From positions 832,294 through 896,293 of the forward strand of contig NZ_CP047202.1 in the NCBI RefSeq assembly GCF_030408715.1: a DNA stretch of 64,000 nucleotides, given 5' to 3'. The stretch comes from Corynebacterium confusum (lineage in GTDB: Bacteria > Actinomycetota > Actinomycetes > Mycobacteriales > Mycobacteriaceae). Below, piece by piece: positions 36,723 through 44,487 of the stretch. Under the pieces are notes generated by a model. The model was not told the DNA's origin. It saw only the letters and a list, made by a program, of their open reading frames with translations, and ran no database searches. The translations under genes and the position numbers were made by a program. Within the stretch, counting starts at the first letter, position 1; each line of letters begins with the position of its first letter.

Positions 36723-37553
36723 TTAATCGGTGAAGACAGTGGTGTTTTCGATGTGGCCTAGGCCCTCAATCTCCACGCGCACGGTGTCGCCGTGGCCCAA
36801 GAACTGCTGCGGGTCGCGGGCGAAGCCTACGCCCTCCGGGGTGCCGGTGACGATGACGTCGCCGGGGTTGAGCGGGTAGAGGTGCGAGCAGAAGGAGACG
36901 AGCTCGGCGACCGAGAAAATAAGGTCGTCGGTGTTGTCGTCCTGGCGGGTCTCACCGTTGACCGTGGTGGTCAGCCGGGCGCCAGAGCACGGCGACCACT
37001 CATCCGCGGTGGTCAGCCACGGCCCGAAGCCGGAGCTGCGGTAGAAGGATTTGCCGGCGTGGAACTGCGTGGTCTGGCGCTGGAAATCGCGCAGAGTGTA
37101 GTCGTTCATGATGGCGTAGCCGGCCACGTGCGACAGCGCGCGGCTGCGATCGATGCGGTGCGCGCGGGTGCCGATAACCGCGGCGAGCTCGCCCTCGTAG
37201 TCGAGCTTGCTTTGCGCGTAGCCGGGGATGGACACGTCGCTGAAAGGCCCGGTGAGGGCGTCGGCGAATTTCACGAAGAGCGTGGGCTGGTCCGGCGCCT
37301 GCCGGCCCATCTCCCGGACGTGGCGGGCGTAGTTGAGTCCGACGCAGATGATCTTTTCGGGCTGGGGGATGACCGGGGCGAGGTCCTCGTGGTCGAAGAC
37401 GATCGGCTCGCCGGAAAGCTGGGCGGCCTTGCGCCAGTCGCCGCTGCGCAGCAGGGCGCCCACGTCCTCGTGGTCGAGCTCCACGCCGGTGTAGTCGCTG
37501 TCCACGCGGACGGTGGTCGTACCGTACTGGGTCCTCAGGGTAGCGAGCCTCAT
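36723..37553 (-). CDS. Fumarylacetoacetate hydrolase (FAH) family protein
   Basis: A 276-residue FAH-fold enzyme. GLNYARHVREMG carries the substrate/metal loop, and the metal ligands lie in KLDYEGELAAVIG and YAIMNDYTLRDFQ. TVNGETRQDDNTDDLIFS and VIVTGTPEGVGFARDP complete the signature. Family members hydrolyse C-C bonds of acylpyruvates or decarboxylate oxaloacetate; the exact substrate is not clear. It lies downstream of pth2 on the same strand, but its own -10 box sits in the pth2 stop region. Confidence 0.87.
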   Translation of the reverse strand: MRLATLRTQYGTTTVRVDSDYTGVELDHEDVGALLRSGDWRKAAQLSGEPIVFDHEDLAPVIPQPEKIICVGLNYARHVREMGRQAPDQPTLFVKFADALTGPFSDVSIPGYAQSKLDYEGELAAVIGTRAHRIDRSRALSHVAGYAIMNDYTLRDFQRQTTQFHAGKSFYRSSGFGPWLTTADEWSPCSGARLTTTVNGETRQDDNTDDLIFSVAELVSFCSHLYPLNPGDVIVTGTPEGVGFARDPQQFLGHGDTVRVEIEGLGHIENTTVFTD

Positions 37554-37559
37554 AGAAGG

Positions 37560-38117
37560 CTATGTTAACGCCTGCAGCACCTCGTCCGCGGCATCGGCTG
37601 CGATAATCGGCACCTCCGTTGCCTCCCGCTTGGAAAACCGCGCCAGCACGAAACTGGCGGGGTCTTGGCGCCCGGGCGGGCGGCCGATGCCCACCGACAG
37701 GCGCTGGTAGTCCTTCGTACCCAGGGACTTCGTGACCGAACGCAGACCGTTGTGCCCGTGGTCGCCGCCGCCTAGGCGCAGCTTCACGGCGCCGAAGTCC
37801 TGTTCCAGCTCGTCGTGAATAATAACGATGTCCGCCGGCGGAACGGAGAAATAATTCGCCAGCGCCTTGACCGGCCCGCCGGAGGTGTTCATGAATGTCC
37901 GGGGTTGGGCCAGGATAACGCGGCGGTTGCCCAGGCGCCCCGGGGCCAGCTCGGCGATCTCCGCGTTGGTCTTCCGGTTCAGGCTCAGGCTGGCGGCCTG
38001 CGGCGTGGCCCAGCTGGCGAGCTCCGCGATGACCTCGTGGCCGATGTTGTGCCGGGTGCCGGAATATTTCGGCCCCGGGTTGCCCAGGCCGACGATTAGC
38101 AGGGGAGCGTCACTCAT
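37560..38117 (-). CDS. pth2: Peptidyl-tRNA hydrolase (paralogue 2)
   Basis: A 185-residue Pth of standard length. LIVGLGNPGPKYSGTRHNIG holds the catalytic His, QPRTFMNTSGGPV and IVIHDELEQDFG (catalytic Asp) follow, and GGGDHGHNGLRSV closes the substrate site. It is a bacterial Pth, not the archaeal/eukaryotic Pth2 family, despite the label. ATG 38117 is preferred; ATG 38126 is a close alternative. It follows rplY on the same strand, the usual rplY-pth pairing of bacteria, so this copy is probably the ancestral housekeeping one. Confidence 0.93.
   Translation of the reverse strand: MSDAPLLIVGLGNPGPKYSGTRHNIGHEVIAELASWATPQAASLSLNRKTNAEIAELAPGRLGNRRVILAQPRTFMNTSGGPVKALANYFSVPPADIVIIHDELEQDFGAVKLRLGGGDHGHNGLRSVTKSLGTKDYQRLSVGIGRPPGRQDPASFVLARFSKREATEVPIIAADAADEVLQALT
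37562..37567 (-). promoter_or_regulatory. Putative -10 box of the FAH-family gene
   Basis: TAACAT on the minus strand, 8 bases before ATG 37553. Its first base overlaps the pth2 stop codon. Confidence 0.45.
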
Positions 38118-38210
38118 GCTCACCATTGTGGCATAGGCGCAAAGAAAGGCGGGCCGCCCCACGCACTTGGCGTGGAGGGCCCGCAGGAAGGTCCCTAGCG
38201 AGGGGAGTGA

Positions 38211-38864
38211 CTACTCCTCGTTGTCGGAGGCGGACTCGCCTTCGTCGACGGACTCGGCACCAGCGTCGGCGCCACCTTCCTCGGCAGCCTCGGCGGCCTC
38301 CTCGAGATCGGTGTCAACCTCCGGCTCGGAGATGGAGACGATGACGGTCTCCTCGTCGGCGACAAGGGTGGAGCCTTCCGGCATGGTCAGATCGGCAGCG
38401 GTGATGACGGTACCGTCCTCGGCGCCCTCGATGGAGACGACGATCTCTTCCGGAATGTTGAGCACGTCGGCCTCGATCATGACGACGTCGGCGTCCTGCA
38501 GGAACATCATGCCCGGAGCCGGCTCGCCCTCGACGGTGACCGGAACCTCGACCTCGACCTTCTCGCCGCGCTTAATGGACAGCAGGTCGATGTGGTCAAC
38601 GTCCAAGGTCAGCACGTTCTGGTCGACGTGCTTGACCATGGTCAGGTGCTGCTGGCCGTCGATCTCCAGCTCGAGAACGGCGTTGACGCCGTGGTAACGC
38701 AGCAGTGTCTGGATTTCCAGCAGGCCAGCGGCGAAGTGGAGCGGCTCGGTGTTGGAGCCGTAGATCACGCCGGGGATCTTCCACTCGCGGCGCAGGCGGC
38801 GAGCAGCACCCTTACCGAACTCGGTACGGGCTTCGGCCTTGATGACAGGGCGTTCGTTAGCCAT
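38211..38864 (-). CDS. rplY: 50S ribosomal protein L25/general stress protein Ctc
   Basis: A 217-residue long-form L25 (CTC type), which binds 5S rRNA in the large subunit. The N-terminal L25 domain is ARTEFGKGAARRLRREWKIP and GVIYGSNTEPLHF. The C-terminal TL5 domain follows from about residue 100, and the last 35 residues are a highly acidic Glu/Asp/Ala tail. ATG 38864 has a strong GGAG site. A leader of about 100 bases contains a hairpin further upstream. It lies immediately upstream of pth2. Confidence 0.94.
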   Translation of the reverse strand: MANERPVIKAEARTEFGKGAARRLRREWKIPGVIYGSNTEPLHFAAGLLEIQTLLRYHGVNAVLELEIDGQQHLTMVKHVDQNVLTLDVDHIDLLSIKRGEKVEVEVPVTVEGEPAPGMMFLQDADVVMIEADVLNIPEEIVVSIEGAEDGTVITAADLTMPEGSTLVADEETVIVSISEPEVDTDLEEAAEAAEEGGADAGAESVDEGESASDNEE

Positions 38865-38938
38865 TGTTTCTCCTTGTGAGTCGAATGTAGGTCGAAATAA
38901 AGTACACACGGCAAGGACTTGGCGTATAAATACGACTA

Positions 38939-38981
38939 AAGCCTGCCGATGGACGTCTTGGTCGAGTCACATCGCAGGCTT
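38939..38981 (-). other. Inverted repeat upstream of rplY
   Basis: Perfect 8-base arms AAGCCTGC and GCAGGCTT are separated by 27 bases, 75-117 bases before the rplY start. It may end transcription coming from the broken transporter or shape the rplY leader. The stretch 38982-39167 otherwise shows no gene. Confidence 0.4.
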
Positions 38982-39120
38982 AAATAAGTGAAGCTTGGAA
39001 TGTAGTTTTATCAATCGCGTCGATAACGGCCAACACCACGCGCGTGGTTAGTCAGCCCTCGCCGAGACAGATAGAAATCTAGCACGCGCGGCCCCGGCGA
39101 CGCAATTTCCGTGCCCCGGG

Positions 39121-39148
39121 GTGCATGGCGCCTCGAGGCACCATGCAC
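39121..39148. repeat. 28-base near-perfect palindrome
   Basis: GTGCATGGCGCCTC is followed directly by GAGGCACCATGCAC, complementary except at one position. It lies just beyond the truncated end of the transporter remnant and may be a terminator or a relic of an element end. Confidence 0.55.
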
Positions 39149-39167
39149 GACTGAGTTCTGCACACTC

Positions 39168-39500
39168 CTAGGCGTCCTGTGTTGAGATTGGCGCCCGCGC
39201 CGGCCAGCATGACGAAGGAAATGCAAAACTGCGTGAAGGTGATGGAATAATCCAAAAGCGGGCCAGGAACTTGCCGGACACGCTGGAAAAGACGCGGTCG
39301 TGGGACGTCGCCTGGAAATAGCTCCCGTACTGCATGGCGATCATCGCCGCCAAGGGCATGAGCACCAGCGCGATGATGGCGCCGATGACACCCCACCAGC
39401 CGAAGTCGGCATAGTACTGCAACATCTCTTGGCCGGAGGCGAAGCCGGCGCCGACAGTACAATTGAAGTACGCCATTCCCAGCATGAGAGCCTTTTTCAC
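39168..39500 (-). pseudogene. Truncated, frameshifted YkvI-like membrane transporter
   Basis: GTG 39500 has AAAGGA upstream and opens MKKALMLGMAYFNC-like sequence (V for M), then GAGFASGQEMLQYY and two hydrophobic spans. These are typical of the N-terminus of YkvI-type members of the APC superfamily. After FLARF the frame breaks. Adding one T to the TTTT run (AAAA at 39254-39257 on the plus strand) restores LDYSITFTQFCISFVMLAGAG. Homology then stops near 39182, about 110 residues into a protein that should exceed 300. The gene is therefore both frameshifted and 3'-truncated. Confidence 0.7.
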
Positions 39501-39568
39501 AAAAAGTCCTTTCACGCTGAAAGTTTTCCACAACAACGTAGAACTTTAGTGGCTGTGCTGGGCAGATG

Positions 39569-40339
39569 CTAGCCAGCGGTGTAGCCGCCATCCACCATGT
39601 GGGCGCTGCCAGTGATATAGGACGCGTCCGGGGACAGCAGGAAACGCACCAGGTGGGCCACCTCTTCCGGTTGGCCCAGGCGGCCCAGCGGGTGGGAATT
39701 GATAACGCGGTGCAGCGCCTTATCGTCCATGTCCTTGGCCAGGCGGGCGCCGCGCACATAGGCCGGGCACACGCAGTTAATGCGGATGGCCTTGGAGCCG
39801 TATTCCAGGGCGGCGCTCTTGGTCAGGCCCACCACGCCGTGGTTGGCGGCGGTATAGGCGGAATTGCCCGCGGAGGCGAAGGCGCCGTGCACGGAGGCGA
39901 CGTTGACAATCGAGCACGACGAGGTCCGCTCCTGGTCCATGAACTGCTCGAGCTGGTAGCGCATGCCGTAGGCCACGGCGTTGAGATTGCGGTCGATGAG
40001 CTGGTCCCATTCGCTCACGGCGAATTCGCCGGTGTGGTCGTCGCTGCCGCCGTAGCCGGGGCAGTTGACCGCCAAGTGCAGCCCGCCGTAGGTCTGGACG
40101 GCCAAGTCGACGGCGTCGCGGTGCGCGGCCTCCACGGTGGTGTCCATGACGTGGCCGGTTACCTCCGCGCCGGCGCTGCGGAGCTTCTCCACCAGCTGGC
40201 CGAGCAGTTGCGAGTCCTCGTCCGCGACAACCAGGCGAGCACCCCATTCGCTGAGTTCTTCGGCCACCGCGGCACCGATGCCATAGCCGGCCCCGATGAC
40301 CAAGGCTACGCGGCTGTCGAAATTAGAAAACCTACCCAT
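39569..40339 (-). CDS. SDR-family oxidoreductase lacking the catalytic lysine
   Basis: A 256-residue SDR. The coenzyme loop is [17 protein letters not shown], and Asp/Glu follow the second strand (VVADEDSQ), pointing to NAD. The active Ser is in NVASVHGAF. The YxxxK motif reads YTAAN, so the proton-relay Lys is Asn, and the NNAG motif reads [17 protein letters not shown] and the end [12 protein letters not shown] are otherwise normal. This suggests altered chemistry or a non-catalytic role. ATG 40339 has AAGGA upstream. The broken transporter lies 68 bases downstream on the same strand. Confidence 0.85.
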   Translation of the reverse strand: MGRFSNFDSRVALVIGAGYGIGAAVAEELSEWGARLVVADEDSQLLGQLVEKLRSAGAEVTGHVMDTTVEAAHRDAVDLAVQTYGGLHLAVNCPGYGGSDDHTGEFAVSEWDQLIDRNLNAVAYGMRYQLEQFMDQERTSSCSIVNVASVHGAFASAGNSAYTAANHGVVGLTKSAALEYGSKAIRINCVCPAYVRGARLAKDMDDKALHRVINSHPLGRLGQPEEVAHLVRFLLSPDASYITGSAHMVDGGYTAG

Positions 40340-40384
40340 GAGTGTCCTTCCTTGTGGTCGTGGCTCCCTCACCGGTGCGAACCT

Positions 40385-40406
40385 CCGGAACGTTTAAGCG
40401 TTCCGG
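40385..40406. other. Perfect hairpin between prs and the SDR gene
   Basis: CCGGAACG-TTTAAG-CGTTCCGG with 8-base perfect arms, 53 bases after the prs stop and 45 bases before the SDR start. No U-run follows, so it may be a terminator for prs or an operator for the SDR. Confidence 0.55.
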
Positions 40407-40459
40407 CTCACGGTCACGCCGGGGGAGTTGCCTTGGGCACCCAGGGTAGTGATTTTTTC

Positions 40460-41437
40460 TTAGTCTTGCGGCTCAAACAGGGTAGTAACCGAGCCGTTTT
40501 CGAAGATCTCGTGGATCGTGCGGGCCAGCAGCGGCGCGATAGACAGCACCGTCAGGTTGGACCAGCCCTCGGTGGACTGCGGCAGGGTATTGGTCGTGAT
40601 GACCTCTTCCGCGCCGCACTCCGACAGGCGCTCGCGCGCCGGATCGGAGAAGACACCGTGGGTGCAGGCGATGATGACCTTGCGAGCACCGGCCTCCTTG
40701 AGGACGCGGACCGCGCCGGCGATGGTGCCGCCGGTGTCAATCATGTCGTCCAGCAGGATGCAGTCGTGGCCCTCGACGTCGCCGACGACGCGGTTGGACA
40801 CGGTCTGGTTAGCCACCTCGGTGGAGCGGGTTTTGTGGACGAAGGCCAGCGGGGCGTCGCCCAGCTCGTGAGCCCACTTCTCGGCGACCTTGACGCGGCC
40901 GGCGTCCGGGGAGACCACGGTGATGTTGTCCGTGGGGTAGGTCTTCTTGATGTAGTCGGTCAGGATCGGCATGGCGTGCATGTGATCGACCGGGCCATCG
41001 AAGAAGCCTTGGATCTGGTCGGTGTGCAGGTCGACGGAGACAATACGGTCTGCGCCGGCGGCCTGCAGGAGGTCGGCGACCAGGCGGGCGGAGATGGGCT
41101 CGCGGCCGCGGTGCTTCTTATCCTGTCGCGCGTAAGGGTAGAACGGCAGGATAGCGGTAATGCGCTTGGCCGAACCGCGCTTGAGCGCGTCGATCATGAT
41201 GAGCTGCTCCATCAGCCACTTGTTCAGCGGCTGGGTGTGGGACTGCATGACGAAGCAGTCGGCACCGCGCACGGATTCCTCGAAGCGAATGAAGATTTCG
41301 CCGTTCGCGAAGTCGCGGGCGGTGGTGGGGACTAGGTCCGTCTTGAGCTCCTTGGCTACGGCCTCAGCCAGATCCGGGTGTGCGCGCCCGGAAAACAGCT
41401 TCATGTTTTTGCTGCTGCCAGTGATTTTGCCAGTCAT
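40460..41437 (-). CDS. prs: Ribose-phosphate pyrophosphokinase
   Basis: A 325-residue PRPP synthetase that makes 5-phosphoribosyl diphosphate from ribose 5-phosphate and ATP for nucleotide, His and Trp synthesis, and in Corynebacteriales for arabinogalactan precursors. RQDKKHRGREPISARL is the flexible loop/ATP site, VSVDLHTDQIQGFF the divalent-metal region and CILLDDMIDTGGTIAG the PRPP-binding loop. It follows glmU after 19 bases on the same strand, the standard glmU-prs operon. Confidence 0.97.
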   Translation of the reverse strand: MTGKITGSSKNMKLFSGRAHPDLAEAVAKELKTDLVPTTARDFANGEIFIRFEESVRGADCFVMQSHTQPLNKWLMEQLIMIDALKRGSAKRITAILPFYPYARQDKKHRGREPISARLVADLLQAAGADRIVSVDLHTDQIQGFFDGPVDHMHAMPILTDYIKKTYPTDNITVVSPDAGRVKVAEKWAHELGDAPLAFVHKTRSTEVANQTVSNRVVGDVEGHDCILLDDMIDTGGTIAGAVRVLKEAGARKVIIACTHGVFSDPARERLSECGAEEVITTNTLPQSTEGWSNLTVLSIAPLLARTIHEIFENGSVTTLFEPQD

Positions 41438-41456
41438 AGCGAGTTAAAAACCCTTC

Positions 41457-42917
41457 TTATTTGTGGTCGCCGTTATGTGGTTCGTCTTGCGCACGGGCTG
41501 CCGCCTCCGCCGCCGGGGTACCCGGCCGCTTCTTCTGCACCCAGCCCTCGATGTTGCGCTGCTTGCCACCAGAGACAACGAGTGCTCCTGCCGGAACATC
41601 GTCCTTGATTACTGTACCCGCTCCGGAATACACGCCGTCACCAACCGTCACCGGAGCAATAAACATGGTGTCCGAGCCGGTCCGGACGTAGTCGCCCACG
41701 GTGGTGTGGTGCTTGTTGACGCCGTCGTAGTTGACGAAGACAGAGGAGGCACCGATGTTGGATTCGCGGCCGACGGTCGCGTCCCCGATATAGGTCAGGT
41801 GCGGGACCTTGGAGCCCGGGCCGATGTGGGCCTTCTTGGCTTCGACGAAGCTGCCGAGCTTGCCCTTTTCGCCGAGGATAACGCCGGGGCGGATGTAGGT
41901 GAACGGCCCGACGGTGGCCTCGGTGCCGATGACCGAACCTTCGCCGTGGGTGCGGATGACGCTGGCGCCGGCTCCTACCTGCATGTCGGTCAGGGTGGTA
42001 TCGGGGCCGACCACGGCGTTGTCGCCGATGGAGGTAGTACCCCACAGCTGTGTTCCGGGGTGGATGGTCACGTCTTGGCCGATGGTCACGCCGACACCAA
42101 TCCAGGTGGTCTCCGGATCCACCACGGTGGCCCCGCCGCGCATGGCCTCTTCTACCAGGCGGCGGTTGAGCTCACGGCCGGCGGCGGCCAGCTGGATGCG
42201 GTCGTTGACGCCGGTCAGCTCAGCCGGGTCCGGGGCGCGGAAGGCACCGACTGCCTGGCCGTCCTCGCGGGCGATCTCCAACACGTCGGTGATGTAGAGC
42301 TCGCCCTGGGCATTGTTGGTGTCCAGGCGGGTCAGGGCGGAGCGCAGCGTGGCGGCGTCGAAAGCGAAGACGCCGGAGTTGACCTCCCGGATAGCGCGCT
42401 GGGCGTCGCTGGCGTCCTTGTGCTCGACGATGGCCTGCACGCTGCCGTCCTCGGCGCGCTCGATGCGGCCGTAGCCGGCGGGATTGTCTAGCTCCATCGA
42501 CAGTACGGTGACCGCGTTGCCGGCCTCCTGGTGCGCGGCGCACAGGCCGTCGATGGTCTCGGCGCGCAGCAGCGGGACGTCGGCGTTGGTGACGATGACG
42601 GTGCCGTCGAAGTCCGGCAGCGGTTCCAGGCCGCACTGCACGGCGTGGCCGGTACCGTTTTGTTCTTCCTGGACGGCCTGCAGGATCTCCCGGTCGAGCT
42701 CCTCGGCGAGCTGGTCGACGGCGGGGGAGACCTGGTCACGCTGGTGGCCGACGACAGCCACGAGGTGCTCGGGCTCCAAGCCTGCTGCGGCGTGCAGGCT
42801 GTGTCCTAACAGGCTGCGGCCGCCGATGCTGTGCAAAGTCTTTTGCGTTGCAGACTTCATGCGGGTGCCAGCGCCGGCGGCGAGAACGATAACGGCTACG
42901 GGTTGCGGACTTGCCAC
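41457..42917 (-). CDS. glmU: Bifunctional UDP-N-acetylglucosamine pyrophosphorylase / glucosamine-1-phosphate acetyltransferase
   Basis: A 486-residue enzyme for the last two steps to UDP-GlcNAc, a peptidoglycan precursor. The N-terminal uridyltransferase has [18 protein letters not shown] (residues 13-30) and TNADVPLL. The C-terminal half is a left-handed beta helix of hexapeptide repeats, with GPFTYIRPG and the active-site region [21 protein letters not shown] 42917 is chosen for its GGAG site eight bases upstream and normal N-terminus; an ATG further upstream adds 13 residues without homology. prs is downstream. Confidence 0.96.
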   Translation of the reverse strand: MASPQPVAVIVLAAGAGTRMKSATQKTLHSIGGRSLLGHSLHAAAGLEPEHLVAVVGHQRDQVSPAVDQLAEELDREILQAVQEEQNGTGHAVQCGLEPLPDFDGTVIVTNADVPLLRAETIDGLCAAHQEAGNAVTVLSMELDNPAGYGRIERAEDGSVQAIVEHKDASDAQRAIREVNSGVFAFDAATLRSALTRLDTNNAQGELYITDVLEIAREDGQAVGAFRAPDPAELTGVNDRIQLAAAGRELNRRLVEEAMRGGATVVDPETTWIGVGVTIGQDVTIHPGTQLWGTTSIGDNAVVGPDTTLTDMQVGAGASVIRTHGEGSVIGTEATVGPFTYIRPGVILGEKGKLGSFVEAKKAHIGPGSKVPHLTYIGDATVGRESNIGASSVFVNYDGVNKHHTTVGDYVRTGSDTMFIAPVTVGDGVYSGAGTVIKDDVPAGALVVSGGKQRNIEGWVQKKRPGTPAAEAAARAQDEPHNGDHK

Positions 42918-43053
42918 GTGGGGAACTCTCCAAATTCTAAATCGGCGATAGTGCAATAAGTTTTTCGCTGAACATCATATAGCGGAGCGCGCCCAGCCGC
43001 GTTCTTTTGAGCAGACACGTTGGGCCGATCCGCGGCGTTGTACGCGGAAAGGT

Positions 43054-44277
43054 TTACGCCGAAACGTCGTCGAGCTGGCGGGCCCGCCATACGCCGATGG
43101 CGCCGACGATGGCCAAAAAGAGCAGCGCAACCGAGGGCCCTGCCAGGGCGATAAGTGCGGAGATGCCGCCGACAATGAGCAGCATGATGCCCATCATCGT
43201 GTTGGCCGCGCCCACGTACTGGGTACGCTGATCGCCCTCGGCCATGTCCACCACGTAGGTTTTGCGGGCCACACGGATGGCGGTGTGGGCCAAGGTGACC
43301 ACGAAGAAGCCGGCGGGCAGCAGCCACTGGTTGACCGCGGCCGGCAGGGTGGCATCCGCTAGCACGATAAGAACCAGGACCACGGAGGCCACCGCCGCGC
43401 CGCCGGCCATGACGTTGCGGGAGGACTTATCGGAAAAGACGCCGGAGACCCGCCCGCCGATAAGCGAGGCCACCCCGGAGGCCAACAGGAACGAGCCCAG
43501 GCCACCCAGCAGGGTATCGCCGTTGCTCTGGGCCAGGGTGACGATGAACGTCGTGGACAGCGCGGAGACCAACAGCAGGGAGCGGACGTTGACGAACTGC
43601 CGAAAGCGGCTGTCTTCGGCATACAGATTCCAGGTGTCGCGCCACCAGGACTGGGCTGGCGGCTGCTGGGCCTCCTCCGTGACCGGCTCCTCGATGCCGT
43701 GCAAGACCATCGTGGCCACCGCCCAGGTCAGCGAGCCAGCGACCACCAGCACGCCCAGTGCCCACTGCGGCAGGTGCCCGGTCAATACCAGGAAGATGCC
43801 GACGATGAGGGTGGCGCCGCCGCCGACGGCGGTAGCCCGGCCGGTGACTTGCCCGCGGGCGCCCTTAGAAATCGTGCGGCCCTGGACGTCCTTGCCCGCG
43901 ATGGAGCACAGCGCCCGGAACACGGACAGCGCCGCCAGCGCCAGCAGCACGCCGGCGCCGAGCAGCCAGCCATTGGCGACGATGATGATCAGCCCGATGA
44001 GTAGGGCGGAAACGGCTTGGCCGACCGAGCCCACCATCCACAGCTTCTTGCGGCTGTTGTGTGTGGTTACCCAGGGGGTCAGTGCTGCCTGCGGCAGCAT
44101 CGAGCCGGACTCGCGGAAGGGTACCAGCAAGGCGGTGAAGAAATGGGGAACGCCCGCGGCCTGGAACGCCCAGGGCAGAACCGTCTTGGCGGAGACCACC
44201 TGGTCGCCAAGGTTTTGCAGACCGTTTGCCCAGACGAAACGCCGCGCGTTGTGGGATTCCCTATTCTTGCTTTGCAT
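43054..44277 (-). CDS. Major facilitator superfamily transporter
   Basis: A 407-residue MFS protein with about twelve hydrophobic spans. It starts NARRFVWANGLQNLGDQVVSAK, and a polar central loop EEPVTEEAQQPPAQSWWRDTW divides two six-helix halves. The VFSDKSSRNVMAGG segment in the second half corresponds to the conserved loop 8-9 motif. The substrate is not identifiable; efflux is a guess from general resemblance. It is upstream of glmU on the same strand, but a 136-base gap suggests separate transcripts. Confidence 0.82.
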   Translation of the reverse strand: MQSKNRESHNARRFVWANGLQNLGDQVVSAKTVLPWAFQAAGVPHFFTALLVPFRESGSMLPQAALTPWVTTHNSRKKLWMVGSVGQAVSALLIGLIIIVANGWLLGAGVLLALAALSVFRALCSIAGKDVQGRTISKGARGQVTGRATAVGGGATLIVGIFLVLTGHLPQWALGVLVVAGSLTWAVATMVLHGIEEPVTEEAQQPPAQSWWRDTWNLYAEDSRFRQFVNVRSLLLVSALSTTFIVTLAQSNGDTLLGGLGSFLLASGVASLIGGRVSGVFSDKSSRNVMAGGAAVASVVLVLIVLADATLPAAVNQWLLPAGFFVVTLAHTAIRVARKTYVVDMAEGDQRTQYVGAANTMMGIMLLIVGGISALIALAGPSVALLFLAIVGAIGVWRARQLDDVSA

Positions 44278-44284
44278 GGTGCCG

Positions 44285-44290
44285 AGCTTA
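44285..44290 (-). promoter_or_regulatory. Putative -10 box of the MFS gene (leaderless)
   Basis: TAAGCT on the minus strand, 7 bases before ATG 44277. Confidence 0.5.
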
Positions 44291-44432
44291 TTGGACGGCG
44301 AAATTTTTGGGTAGTAAGGACCGCCTCGCCGCAGCGGGAGAAACCAGAGCTCCAGCCCGGCGGAACAAGCCCCTCCGGTGTGAGATTGTGCGCGGCGGTG
44401 CCAACACGGGGTGGGTAGCGCGGCCGGTGGCC

Positions 44433-44470
44433 TAGGCTGGAGGGAGTATCAATTTTCACGGTCTTGTGAA
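44433..44470 (+). promoter_or_regulatory. Multicopper-oxidase promoter region with inverted repeat
   Basis: A TAGGCT hexamer (44433-44438) could be the -10 box, giving a leader of about 40 bases. In that leader TTCAC-N6-GTGAA (44455-44470) is a perfect inverted repeat just before the AAAGG ribosome site. It does not match the copper-response boxes I know. Confidence 0.4.
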
Positions 44471-44487
44471 GGCAAAGGTGATTGTTT

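Noticed and set aside
39079..39759. 226-codon minus-strand frame spanning the SDR 3' end and the transporter remnant
   Set aside because: Only its middle part (the LDYSITF segment) is meaningful, as the second frame of the broken transporter. The rest is a shadow.
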